Counted from the stretch's first letter, positions 6,470 to 14,988 are shown. The stretch: DNA of 20,411 nucleotides from Acidobacteriaceae bacterium (GCA_003165095.1 PLSH01000408.1:1-20411); one strand, 5' to 3'. The notes: generated from the letters alone by a model not told the origin. Numbers and translations: made by a program.

Positions 6470-8281
6470 ATGGCTTCTTCTATTAAGCTCTCTCACTATG
6501 TCATGGAATTTGTCGCCCGCCAGAACGTCGGGGAGGTTTACATGCTTGCGGGCGGTGGCGCCATGCACCTCAATGACTCCCTAGGGCGATGCGCTGGACT
6601 CGGCTATATCTGCAACCTCCATGAACAAGCGGTTGCCATTGCCGCGGAAGCTCACGCCCGAGTGACAAACCGACTCAGTGCCGCTTTGGTGACCACTGGA
6701 CCGGGCGGGACGAACACAGTGACCGGGGTAGCAGGGGCATGGCTGGATTCCACCCCGGTAATGTTCATCTCTGGACAAGTCAAGCGAAGCGATCTGAAAC
6801 GCGATTCCGGCGTCCGCATCATGGGCGTACAGGAAATCGATATTGTCTCTATAATCCGCTCGATTACCAAATACGCGGTAACAATCGAAGACCCGCTCAC
6901 CATTCGATATCATCTGGAAAAGGCTGTTCATTTGGCGCTCAGCGGCCGTCGTGGGCCGGTCTGGATCGACATCCCGCTCGACGTACAGGCGACGCAGATC
7001 GATCCCGACACATTGACTGGATTTACGTCTGCCGCAGAGCCGGGCGGAACGACAACGACGGCTCAGATCGATCGAAAAGTCAGCCAGCTTGTCGATATGC
7101 TCAACCATGCCGATCGCCCAGTCCTGCTGGCTGGAAACGGGATCCGCGCAGCCGGTGCAGAGAGGATATTCCTTGAAGTCGTCCGGGCCTTGGGCATCCC
7201 TGTCTTGACTACCTGGCTGGGGTTCGACCTAATCCCCGATGCACACCCATTGAGCTTCGGCCGCCCCGGATCCTTGGCGCCTCGCGGCGCCAACTTTGCA
7301 CTTCAAAACAGCGACCTGCTCCTGGTTGTAGGCTCACGCCTAGACATGGCAATGACCGGGTATGCGCACGACCGCCTGGCGCGTGGCGCCGTGAAGATCA
7401 TGGTGGACATCGACCCCGCAGAAATCCGCAAGATGAAAACCCCTATTCATCTTCCTATCGTCGCTGATGCGAAGAACTTCCTCGAAGCGTTGAAGGCCCA
7501 GTCCAGCGCGGTTCGTTCCCATGGTTGGCAACCTTGGATATTGAAGTGCCGAGAATGGAAGGCAAGGTATCCGCTAGTTCTTCCGGAGCATCGCGACATG
7601 CCGAATCAATTAAGCATGTACCACTTCTCTGAGGCTCTCAGCGATGAGTTGGCGCCCGGCGACGTAATTGTGCCGGGCAGTTCCGGCTTCGCCATCGAGA
7701 TTTTTCTACTTTGTCTCAGAATCAAAGAAGGCCAGCGATGCTTTCATAATCGTGGAACAGGCTCGATGGGCATGGCGTTGCCGGCCGCAATTGGCGCAGC
7801 GGTCGCATCCGGACGCCGTACGATCTGCGTCGATGGCGACGGAGGCTTCCAGATGAACATTCAGGAACTGGCGACCGTCGAGCGTCTCGGCCTGTCGATC
7901 AAATGCTTCGTCGCGAACAACGACGGCTACGCTTCTATCCGTGCCTCGCAAAATGGGTATTTCAAGCAACTAGTCGGCGCAGATCGCAGCAGCGGAATGA
8001 CTCTCCCGGACGTTGGAAAAGTCGCCTGGGCATACGGGCTGCCGTTTGTGCGGATTGCAGACAAGGCCGATCTTAGTCAGCAGATCCGTGCGGTGTTGGA
8101 GATGGCTGGGCCCGTCGTTTGCGAAGTAATGGTCGCGCCAAACGAGGAGCGGATTCCTCGATCCGCGTCTTACATCAGGTCTGACGGATCGATGGGCTCA
8201 AAGCCGCTGGAGGATCTATTCCCGTTCCTTCCGCGCGAGGAGTTTCTGGCGAACATGATTGTGAAGCCATTGGAGGAGTGA
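6470..8281 (+). CDS. ThDP-dependent acetolactate synthase-like enzyme (carboligase/decarboxylase)
   Basis: A cytoplasmic thiamine-diphosphate enzyme of 603 residues with the three-domain plan of acetolactate synthase. The N-terminal domain has the activating glutamate in NLHEQAVAIAAEAHAR (Glu52) and TTGPGGTN. The C-terminal ThDP domain has GTGSMGMALPAAIGAA and the cofactor motif from GDG (456-458) to NN (483-484), followed by DGYASIRASQ rather than the usual acetolactate synthase signature. This suggests a sugar-pathway enzyme and not branched-chain amino acid synthesis. YerE of yersiniose A biosynthesis, which adds a two-carbon unit from pyruvate to a CDP-4-keto-3,6-dideoxy sugar, is a plausible functional relative given rfbF/G/H nearby. 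An in-frame GTG at 6458 is an alternative start. No strong RBS is visible, so coupling to the phosphatase gene (stop at 6468) is likely. Confidence 0.9.
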   Translation: MASSIKLSHYVMEFVARQNVGEVYMLAGGGAMHLNDSLGRCAGLGYICNLHEQAVAIAAEAHARVTNRLSAALVTTGPGGTNTVTGVAGAWLDSTPVMFISGQVKRSDLKRDSGVRIMGVQEIDIVSIIRSITKYAVTIEDPLTIRYHLEKAVHLALSGRRGPVWIDIPLDVQATQIDPDTLTGFTSAAEPGGTTTTAQIDRKVSQLVDMLNHADRPVLLAGNGIRAAGAERIFLEVVRALGIPVLTTWLGFDLIPDAHPLSFGRPGSLAPRGANFALQNSDLLLVVGSRLDMAMTGYAHDRLARGAVKIMVDIDPAEIRKMKTPIHLPIVADAKNFLEALKAQSSAVRSHGWQPWILKCREWKARYPLVLPEHRDMPNQLSMYHFSEALSDELAPGDVIVPGSSGFAIEIFLLCLRIKEGQRCFHNRGTGSMGMALPAAIGAAVASGRRTICVDGDGGFQMNIQELATVERLGLSIKCFVANNDGYASIRASQNGYFKQLVGADRSSGMTLPDVGKVAWAYGLPFVRIADKADLSQQIRAVLEMAGPVVCEVMVAPNEERIPRSASYIRSDGSMGSKPLEDLFPFLPREEFLANMIVKPLEE

Positions 8282-8328
8282 CTCGTAGCATCGCTGGCAA
8301 CCATGCGCATGAAGCTGAGGAGGACTCG

Positions 8329-8457
8329 ATGCTGCCACAACAGGAATTTCTTCAGGAGCTCTTTTCGCCGGTGATCGAGCGCGAGCGGACTGAACTGGAA
8401 CGACTGATACAACGGTTAAGAAAAGGAGATCCCAAGGCAGATGATCGAGGTTTCTAA
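8329..8457 (+). CDS. Small 42-residue charged ORF, unknown function
   Basis: ATG 8329 is preceded by a strong Shine-Dalgarno (GAGGAGG, six bases from the start). The frame runs 42 residues to TAA at 8455-8457. The product starts MLPQQEFLQELFSP and has a highly charged stretch (RERTELERLIQRLRKGD) likely to form one amphipathic helix; no signal peptide or membrane segment is seen. It sits 47 bases after the ThDP gene and overlaps the methyltransferase start by 17 bases, so its translation would couple the two genes. I do not recognise it. It may be a real small protein (for example a helical partner of a neighbouring enzyme) or a leader peptide that regulates the methyltransferase. The RBS quality and tight packing are the main support. 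Confidence 0.55.
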   Translation: MLPQQEFLQELFSPVIERERTELERLIQRLRKGDPKADDRGF

Positions 8458-9313
8458 ATGCGTGATCTGCGAGGGCGCAATCGTTCAGCTCAAACGCGCC
8501 CTGGTCGCTCCCTTCCTGGCCGAGCGGATATGGAACAGGACGCCCTTTTGTGTGGGCCTCGTCCAATGTGAATCTTGCGGATTCATGTTCTACAATCCGC
8601 GTCTCGACGACGACGAGCTTCATCGTCTTTACAATAACTACCGCACTCGGGAATATCAGCAGATGCGCCACGCCTCCGAAGTTTGGTACAACGCTAAGTT
8701 CAATACGGACTTGGCCTCACCTTCTTCTTACGAAATCCGCCGCGCAAAGCTCGCGCCAATCCTCCTGAAGCAATTAGGCCAGCGAAAGATTAATCGCATT
8801 CTCGACTACGGCGGCGACCGAGGCGACCTCGTAGTCAGCCTGCTTGATGGGGCAGAGGCATTTGTATACGACATCTCCGGGATTCCGGCTGCAGCCGGTG
8901 TAACGCGGACAAACGATCCGGCTGGATGCGAGGCCGACCTTATTATCAGCAGCAACGTTTTGGAGCATGTTGGATTCCCGCGACTCTTGGTGAGCGAGAT
9001 CCTCAAGGCTGCTCCCAAGGAGGGTCTGGTGTATCTCGAGGTGCCATGCGAGTTTGTATTTGGGCTAGCAAGAATCTCAAGACGGCTCGCTCAGATCGGA
9101 GTCATGGCCCTCACGCGTCCAGCACTTGCACAATACATCATCCGTCCCGCCAGCCTATACATGATGCATGAACACATCAACTACTTTACCGAGCGCTCCT
9201 TGATTGAGCTCATGCGCTCCTGCGGCGGCTCCGTGATTGCCGCTGGAAGCTATTTTTCATCGGGCAGAGCGGGCAAGTCCGATATGGCGTGGTGTATAGG
9301 GTCAAAAACGTAA
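8441..9313 (+). CDS. Class I SAM-dependent methyltransferase with N-terminal zinc ribbon
   Basis: A 290-residue methyltransferase of the type common in surface-sugar loci. An N-terminal metal-binding pair (CVIC at residues 7-10, CESC at 43-46) is followed by FMFYNPRLDDDELHRLY, a segment typical of the group. A SAM-binding motif ILDYGGDRGDL lies at about residues 118-128, and DLIISSNVLEHV further on. Related zinc-ribbon methyltransferases act on keto sugars or glycan acceptors, so the likely substrate is the sugar made by the upstream genes; the exact position is unknown. ATG 8441 overlaps the small ORF, with AAGGAG 13 bases upstream and AAGG 3 bases upstream, so initiation probably depends on coupling. 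It ends the plus-strand operon and converges with the next gene (73 bases between stops). Confidence 0.85.
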   Translation: MIEVSKCVICEGAIVQLKRALVAPFLAERIWNRTPFCVGLVQCESCGFMFYNPRLDDDELHRLYNNYRTREYQQMRHASEVWYNAKFNTDLASPSSYEIRRAKLAPILLKQLGQRKINRILDYGGDRGDLVVSLLDGAEAFVYDISGIPAAAGVTRTNDPAGCEADLIISSNVLEHVGFPRLLVSEILKAAPKEGLVYLEVPCEFVFGLARISRRLAQIGVMALTRPALAQYIIRPASLYMMHEHINYFTERSLIELMRSCGGSVIAAGSYFSSGRAGKSDMAWCIGSKT

Positions 9314-9386
9314 ATAAGTCAGCGTGGCGCACGGGGAAATATAGAACCAGAAGATTGCGGGCATTCGACACGGCGTCGCTTCCCGA

Positions 9387-11495
9387 TCAGTGACCGCTTC
9401 CGCACCCGTAAACCCGAACGAATTCATTTTGGATTATGGGAGTATCTTGCCAAACCCAGCTATCCTTTCTATTCCATACCGGATCGAGAGCATTTACTAA
9501 CAGTACGTTGATGTGTAACGACTGGCAAATCTCATCTACCTCTGCTTTCGAGGACTTATCACCTAATTGAGGGTCGAAGATAGCCTTTAGACCAACTTGT
9601 GTTGCCGGGCATTGGGCCATGGATCCACCGAATTCCGTCAAACAGTTAGAGCCGCCGGCATCGGCCTGTTGATAGCGAGAATAAATCAGCATCGGAGTGC
9701 TCAGTTGAGTATCCGGGTTGTATTGGACAACCGCGTTTGACGGTACCACGTGATCCGACTCAGCATAGGCGCGGCGGAGGAAATAGGCATCGCCCCCGTT
9801 TGCCAACTGCATAAAGTCCGTCCAATGGTACCGCTCGCTCAAGAACGTATAAACACGGAGCATGCTCAACTGGTAGAGAGAAGACGCACCGCCGATTACC
9901 AGTAGCATGACGAGAGTCGCATCGAAAAGCTTTTGGTCGGTCAGGCCCGTGGCCCGGGGCCGATGAGTTGTAAGCCGGTCAGCCAGATAGATGGCGACCC
10001 AGAGCAAAAGGACAAACTGCAGCACCATGGCGCCTCTCCACGCGAGATCGTTGGCCCCGATCACAGTGGACCGAATAAACATGATCACGAATAGAGTAGA
10101 ACCGCCCATGAACCACAGCGCCTTCTGTGCCTCAGAAAGCGATCGCCATTGACGCCAATCGCGGCCCGCCTGCCTCAGGCCCACCACCATATAGATTCCA
10201 AGCTCAAAAAAGAGAAGGAGGAAGGCAAGCAGAGCCCAGACGCACAAATTCACCAGGTGGTTGTGAAAATCGAATCCAAGGGGGAGCTGTCGCAGAGCCA
10301 ACGCAACAAAATGACTGCTCGACCCGCCAGGCGCACTCTCATTCGTTCCCGGGCCAAGGAGATCTCGAATGTAGCCGATGGAGAGCATAAGGGCGAGCGC
10401 ACCGGCGGCGCCATGGAAAACCACTGCGAGGATCCTGCCCCTAAGCAGCAGATATGCCATCCAAACGAGAATAAAGAATCCGAAAGTGAAGGTGACGTAA
10501 ACGGAAAGCCCGGCGGCGCTGGAGAATCCGAGCGCGGCAACGATAATCAACCAAATCCGTGTCGAGATTTCTCCTTTGCCCACAGCCTTCCAGAGAAACA
10601 AATACCCCGCCAGGCAGGCCACTAACGCCGCCACATGATGAGGCACCCATATCAATGCGTCCAGCCACGATGTGACCTGGCAAGTGTCCCACCACTCCAT
10701 GTCGGCAGGTGGATGAACATGCGAAAAAGCTATGATGCCGAGTGTCGGAATCAAATCCAATCCCGTGATCGCAAGCATTGCAATTCCGACGACAGATGCA
10801 ACGCGCAATTGAGAGCGCCGCTCCAGGAAATGCTTCAGATAGATCGGAATCATGGATGCGAGGAGCAGGCCGCCCCATATGCAACTGCCGTACAGCGTGA
10901 TCCGGGCGCTGCTCCCGGAGACGAACGCAGGAACTGCAGATAACACGTTCCAGTAGTAGTAATAGCGTGCGTTGACGAAATGCCCGGGGTAGAAGAATGG
11001 GTTCGCGGGGGGAGCGCCGGTGCGCAGTGCCGAAGCGATAAAGGGGCTGCGCACCGAGTAATCCCAAGCTGCCGCAGTCGAGTAGATTTTTTGTCCCAAC
11101 TGCATATCCGGCAGCGAGACGAGGCAAACCAGAACCCAGATAGTGACCAAACAAAGGGCTAGTTTGGTGGTCCGATGCATTTCGACTTGAAGCATGTGTT
11201 TGCTGCGACGCCACTCCAGCAGCAATCTCGCCAGAAACCCAATTCCAAGCAAGAGAAAAAGCGCCGACACAATCCATATCGGGAAAAAGCGGCATAAAAA
11301 GTTGATGGCGAATGGAGACACCGCGCCTGAGATCGCGAGGGCCAGCAGCAGGCGCTCCGACAGGCCTCTTCCCCTGAAGCCCAGAACATTCGAAGCCAGA
11401 CCGATGAGGTAGCCAGGGGCAACCAGGACGAGCGAAAAAGAGGGAAGGACCAGGAGGATCCCCAGAGCATCATGAACTGTAAAGTTGCTAATCAA
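9387..11495 (-). CDS. Large polytopic membrane protein, probable GT-C-like glycosyltransferase
   Basis: From the TTG at 11495 the protein is 702 residues with about a dozen hydrophobic segments in the first three quarters and a soluble C-terminal part containing several cysteines. The first large extracytoplasmic loop contains AAWDYSVRSPFI and then FYPGHFVNARYYYYWNVL. A conserved acidic residue in that loop is typical of GT-C enzymes that use polyprenyl-phosphate sugars, so transfer or modification of glycan on the outer face of the inner membrane is likely; no exact family is recognised. The frame is open back to 11744, but the extra 83 residues overlap the upstream methyltransferase gene and look non-native. 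I chose the TTG because AAAGGAAGAG lies just upstream and it precedes the first membrane segment. A GTG at 11534 is an alternative. Confidence 0.75.
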   Translation of the reverse strand: MISNFTVHDALGILLVLPSFSLVLVAPGYLIGLASNVLGFRGRGLSERLLLALAISGAVSPFAINFLCRFFPIWIVSALFLLLGIGFLARLLLEWRRSKHMLQVEMHRTTKLALCLVTIWVLVCLVSLPDMQLGQKIYSTAAAWDYSVRSPFIASALRTGAPPANPFFYPGHFVNARYYYYWNVLSAVPAFVSGSSARITLYGSCIWGGLLLASMIPIYLKHFLERRSQLRVASVVGIAMLAITGLDLIPTLGIIAFSHVHPPADMEWWDTCQVTSWLDALIWVPHHVAALVACLAGYLFLWKAVGKGEISTRIWLIIVAALGFSSAAGLSVYVTFTFGFFILVWMAYLLLRGRILAVVFHGAAGALALMLSIGYIRDLLGPGTNESAPGGSSSHFVALALRQLPLGFDFHNHLVNLCVWALLAFLLLFFELGIYMVVGLRQAGRDWRQWRSLSEAQKALWFMGGSTLFVIMFIRSTVIGANDLAWRGAMVLQFVLLLWVAIYLADRLTTHRPRATGLTDQKLFDATLVMLLVIGGASSLYQLSMLRVYTFLSERYHWTDFMQLANGGDAYFLRRAYAESDHVVPSNAVVQYNPDTQLSTPMLIYSRYQQADAGGSNCLTEFGGSMAQCPATQVGLKAIFDPQLGDKSSKAEVDEICQSLHINVLLVNALDPVWNRKDSWVWQDTPIIQNEFVRVYGCGSGH

Positions 11496-11668
11496 AGTGC
11501 TCTTCCTTTGCTGCTCGAACCCGCAGCCCAGCACACCTTCAGCGGCATAAATGCCGGCGGATGAAATCCAGGAGCCTGCAATAGGCTGAAATCCGATGAG
11601 CGGGTGCAGGCGGAGCGTCGAATCCAAGAGCGAACAGATCGCAGCGCAATCACAGGGAAAGGCACCTT

Positions 11669-12562
11669 CTAAGCTGGTTCTCGTTGCACCGTGAGGTAAA
11701 GCGGGTAGTGCCCTTGAAACAAGACAATGAGCCGCCCTATCCAATTTCCGAAATTCAAATGCTGCATGAGGCGGATCAGTCTTCCGAGTTGAGACGCCGT
11801 GCGCTCCATATCGAAATCAAAAGGCTGCTTGAGCCTGTCCAAGAAGATCTCGGCTCCAACTGAAATTAGTTTTGCGGGATACTGCTTGCTAACTTGCTTG
11901 ACGGCTCGCCTGCACCATATCGGATTGATTTCTGTGCGCAACGTGTAGGCAAATGCAGTGTCGCGGCCCAGGAGGCGCACCCATGCAGGCAGCACCCAAC
12001 GCCAAATGAGCGGCGGTTGCGCCACAAAGTAGTGTCCTTCAAAGTAAGAAAGGAAATTGGGGAGTTCTGCGAAGAAAATACCCCCAGGCCTTAGAACTCG
12101 CAGAGCCTCCCTGAGGACCTTTACAGGGTCTTCTGTGTGCTCCAGAACGTTTTCCGAATACACGATGTCGAAAGAGCCGTCAGCGAACGGCAGGGTGTCG
12201 TCAGTCACCCGAATGACCCGCTCCGGATCCAGTCCATTTGCAGCAAAGAGTTCTCGAGATGCCTTGAAAGAATTACCGAATCCTTCAGTGTCCCTCTCCG
12301 TGCCATATCCATCGAGATGGTATTGCTTGATCCAGGTGGCCAGATTTGCTCCAAATCCCGAGCCGATCTCCAGCAGCTTCTTTTCCTTCAAAGAAGTGAA
12401 TTTCTCAAGGATCTGGCCTTTCTTCACGGCCCTGGCGGGATCGACATGATCTCGTGCGGAGGCGTACCGATTCAGCCCTGCAGCATGCTCGAAATACGCT
12501 CCTACAGCGTTCTCGGCAAGCACTAGAACGGAGTCGGGAACTACGATAAGTTCAGTAACCAT
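11669..12562 (-). CDS. Class I SAM-dependent methyltransferase
   Basis: A 297-residue cytoplasmic methyltransferase. SAM motif I is LLEIGSGFGAN (residues 63-73), the post-I acidic residue lies in GYGTERD, VTDDTLPFADGSFDIVYSEN follows, and VLEHTEDPVKVLREALRVLR with PGG completes the Methyltransf_11 pattern (ending near residue 165). The C-terminal third (about residues 170-297) is aromatic and basic and may contact membrane or glycan. Neighbours are glycan membrane enzymes, so methylation of a sugar residue or capping of a chain is likely, but the substrate cannot be read. A perfect TATAAT lies 8 bases before the ATG at 12562 and there is no Shine-Dalgarno, which suggests a leaderless mRNA starting at this gene. 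Confidence 0.85.
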   Translation of the reverse strand: MVTELIVVPDSVLVLAENAVGAYFEHAAGLNRYASARDHVDPARAVKKGQILEKFTSLKEKKLLEIGSGFGANLATWIKQYHLDGYGTERDTEGFGNSFKASRELFAANGLDPERVIRVTDDTLPFADGSFDIVYSENVLEHTEDPVKVLREALRVLRPGGIFFAELPNFLSYFEGHYFVAQPPLIWRWVLPAWVRLLGRDTAFAYTLRTEINPIWCRRAVKQVSKQYPAKLISVGAEIFLDRLKQPFDFDMERTASQLGRLIRLMQHLNFGNWIGRLIVLFQGHYPLYLTVQREPA

Positions 12563-12872
12563 TGTGGGCGATTATACGCCGATCACTTTTCTTTCAGCAC
12601 ACTTTAGCGGCGCTGGCGAACATCCATTGCAACAGGTCCGGCCTCGTGTCCACTCGAGGCTGGGATTGATGGCTTGAGTATACTTCGATTCTGCTTAAGC
12701 GGCTGCGCCAACCAGGCCACGATCCTTCTGCCGGATTCGCTCTTCGTCCAAAGGAAAGAGGCGGACTGTGCGTTCACTCGGGGGTTCAGGATTTACCCAA
12801 ACCTTGTGGGAATTCAGAGGCGTGCAGCCTGTAAGAAACATGATTCCCTGATTTTGCCGGAGCGATCGACTG
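12563..12872 (-). other. 310-base gap between the GtrA-fusion gene and the methyltransferase gene
   Basis: Apart from the TATAAT near the methyltransferase start, I see no convincing gene in this stretch. A 70-residue open frame on the plus strand (12674-12886) has no RBS, no recognisable motif and overlaps the 3' end of the GtrA-fusion gene. No clear terminator hairpin was found. Confidence 0.5.
12571..12576 (-). promoter_or_regulatory. Consensus -10 box (TATAAT), leaderless arrangement
   Basis: The minus strand reads TATAAT at 12576-12571, eight bases before the ATG at 12562, so transcription would begin at or within a base or two of the start codon. A CTGAAA hexamer 15 bases upstream is a mediocre -35 box. 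Confidence 0.5.
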
Positions 12873-14033
12873 TCAACTCAGGCTAGCTTTGATTGTGACC
12901 CCAGTGTTAGGTATTAACGTTCCCCGACTGCGTCGGACTATCATGTTCACAATCGGAAATCTCCTTGCGAGCAATTCTCGATATTGTTCCGGATATCGCA
13001 CATAGCGCCCTCGATCACATGAAGTGATGAATCTCTCAAGTCGCCCCATCCCGACGACGAAGCACGGGTCTGCAGTTATTAGCGTTCCACCCGTTTCGAG
13101 CAAAGGAAGTACCTCGTCGCAGAGGACCAGGACTTCGGCGTCGTTGAGGTGGTGGAGCAGAGCCAGCGCAATGACCGCTTTAAAAGGCTTGAGACCAAGA
13201 TCACGAAGCTGTCCAACCGGAACAGAATAGAATTCCGCTCGATCGCCATACCGTTGGCGGGCATATTCAATATAGGACTTACTATGGTCGCAGCCGACAT
13301 ACTCAATCTCTCGAGGCATCCAGGCGCAATTAGTAGCAGGCCCGCAGCCTACCTCCAAAACACGGGCGCGCCCGAGCGGCGCGATATGCTCTGCAATGAA
13401 TGCACGGCGAGGCTTGTCGGCTCCCACCGCTCTCTGGAAAAGGTTGTAGATTGGCGGATATTCCAATGCCTTGCGGGGATCCCAAAACGGAAGGCTGGTG
13501 GGCAAACCATCTCCGAATTCTTTTTTTGAATCGTGAACAACCGTCGTCGTGCCAGCTCGTCCCAATGTCAGGCTTTCCACGCCGCTCTGCGCCGCCGGTC
13601 TGACAAGTTTCTGCCTGAAGGAAATATTCTTGTGGCCCAAAAAGCTGAAAACCACAGTTACCATCATCAGGGCGGCCCCTGCGATATATGGGGCGCGCTC
13701 GGGTTTGTGCAGAATGTGGCGCAGAATCGGAACCAGAATGGGAAGACCAGCCAAACCGATGAGCGCGCTGCTGCCGTAGACGCCAAAGCAGCGTATCCAT
13801 TCAACCAGGTAGTTGCCGCGGGTGCGAAAGACGAACCACTTATATCCCAGAAAAGCCGCGCTGATGGCAATCACATTTCCCAAGATTGCCGCGTACATGT
13901 AGTTGTAAGAGCCCAGCCCTCTGAAAGACCAGGTCAGGAGCGCAAAGACGCTATAGCCGAAAACAGCATTGAATCCTCCGACCATGATGTAGCGCACGAA
14001 TTGCCTGAGCGATTTGTGGGATTCCGGCTTCAC
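12873..14033 (-). CDS. Fusion protein: GtrA-family membrane domain plus SAM-dependent methyltransferase
   Basis: The 386-residue protein joins two domains in one uninterrupted frame. Residues about 8-142 are GtrA-like: FVRYIMVGGFNAVFGYSVF starts four hydrophobic helices and YKWFVFR and LGHKNISFR are the usual basic loops after helices 2 and 4. GtrA proteins are thought to flip polyprenyl-phosphate-linked sugars. After a linker of about 50 residues, residues about 190-386 form a class I methyltransferase, with VLEVGCGPATN, YVGCDHSKSYIEYARQR, and ALLHHLNDAEVLVLCDEVLP. The start is GTG 14033, 16 bases after the GT2 stop, with GAGAGG about 12 bases upstream. The GtrB-like GT2 gene precedes it, the classic pairing for GtrA. 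The methyltransferase would sit on the cytoplasmic face, where it could modify the lipid-linked sugar before flipping; that is inference. Confidence 0.87.
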   Translation of the reverse strand: MKPESHKSLRQFVRYIMVGGFNAVFGYSVFALLTWSFRGLGSYNYMYAAILGNVIAISAAFLGYKWFVFRTRGNYLVEWIRCFGVYGSSALIGLAGLPILVPILRHILHKPERAPYIAGAALMMVTVVFSFLGHKNISFRQKLVRPAAQSGVESLTLGRAGTTTVVHDSKKEFGDGLPTSLPFWDPRKALEYPPIYNLFQRAVGADKPRRAFIAEHIAPLGRARVLEVGCGPATNCAWMPREIEYVGCDHSKSYIEYARQRYGDRAEFYSVPVGQLRDLGLKPFKAVIALALLHHLNDAEVLVLCDEVLPLLETGGTLITADPCFVVGMGRLERFITSCDRGRYVRYPEQYRELLARRFPIVNMIVRRSRGTLIPNTGVTIKASLS

Positions 14034-14049
14034 TGGAATGGAGAACCTC

Positions 14050-14988
14050 TCAGAAGTTGATGCGCTCTTTCTCGGTGACCAAGGGGCGATTCAGCACAAA
14101 TGTGTGAATGGAGCCCACGTATTCACCGATGATGCCCAGCGCAATCAGCTGCACCGAACCGAGGAAAAAGAGGCCCAGGACTACTGGAGCGACGCCGACA
14201 GAAAACCTGCTCCAGAACGCAAGCTTATACGCCAGGTAAGCGACTCCCAGCATAAAGCTGATTGCGGCGGAGATGAAGCCGCACCCGATGACGAGGCGCA
14301 AGGGCACTTTGGAAAGGTTGGTAATGCCCAGCATGGCGAGGTCATAGAGGCTGTAGAAGTTGTTCGAGGTGAAGCCGCGCTCGCGGCGCTTCTGATTGTA
14401 GAAAACCTTAGCACACGGCAGTCCGAGCTCGGCGATCATACCTCGGAAATAAGGGTAAGGGTCGCGGAAGTTGTCACGGATTTGCTCCACCACCGAACGA
14501 TCGTAGATCCCGAAGCCGGTGAAGTGCTCCAGTACCTCCACATTGGTAAGGCGGGCTACGAGGCGATAGTAGGCAGTGCGCAAGCGATACATCAGACCGC
14601 TCTCATCGCTCGAGTTTTTGATGGCGGCTACGATAGGAAAGCCCTTTTCCCATTGGCGAATCATTTCGACGAATAGTTCGGGCGGATCCTGGAGATCGGC
14701 CGCTATCGATCCCACAGCATCTCCCTTGGCCTGCAGAAACGCATGCATTCCCGAGCGGTCGGCGCCAAAGTTTCGCGCGTTGACGATGACTTTGACGCTG
14801 GGATCTTCGGCGGCCATCTCGCGAAGCACGGCAACCGTGCCATCTTTTGAGGCATTGTCCGCGAATAGATGCTCGAAACGATATTCAGGAAGCTCTGCCG
14901 CCATCGCCATCACCCGCCGATGAACCTCCCGCACATTCAGTTCTTCGTTGTAGCAGGGGGTTATGATGGTGATCACTTTTCTGGTCAT
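14050..14988 (-). CDS. GtrB/ArnC-type family 2 glycosyltransferase (polyprenyl-phosphate sugar synthase)
   Basis: Transfers a sugar from a nucleotide donor to polyprenyl phosphate at the cytoplasmic face of the inner membrane. The 312-residue protein begins VITIITPCYNEELNVREVHR, carries FADNASKDGT, RNFGADRSGMHAFLQAKGD, and the metal/donor motif AADLQDPPE (Asp98, Asp101), and ends with two membrane helices (about 225-250 and 262-290) in the DPM1/GtrB manner. The ATG at 14988 is preceded by GGAGAG about 5 bases upstream. The GtrA-methyltransferase fusion follows after 16 bases, so the two are co-transcribed and should act in one pathway: charge the lipid carrier, then flip it. The likely use is side-chain glycosylation of the surface polysaccharide. 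Confidence 0.92.
   Translation of the reverse strand: MTRKVITIITPCYNEELNVREVHRRVMAMAAELPEYRFEHLFADNASKDGTVAVLREMAAEDPSVKVIVNARNFGADRSGMHAFLQAKGDAVGSIAADLQDPPELFVEMIRQWEKGFPIVAAIKNSSDESGLMYRLRTAYYRLVARLTNVEVLEHFTGFGIYDRSVVEQIRDNFRDPYPYFRGMIAELGLPCAKVFYNQKRRERGFTSNNFYSLYDLAMLGITNLSKVPLRLVIGCGFISAAISFMLGVAYLAYKLAFWSRFSVGVAPVVLGLFFLGSVQLIALGIIGEYVGSIHTFVLNRPLVTEKERINF

Noticed and set aside
10441..11295. 284-residue open frame on the minus strand inside the 702-residue membrane protein gene
   Set aside because: It is in a different frame of the same strand, with a Cys/His/Arg-rich composition and no domain signature. The membrane protein frame has clear helices and explains the region.
11496..11744. 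83-residue N-terminal extension of the 702-residue membrane protein
   Set aside because: It overlaps the upstream methyltransferase gene, its composition is not membrane-like, and a TTG with a good RBS lies just before the first helix.
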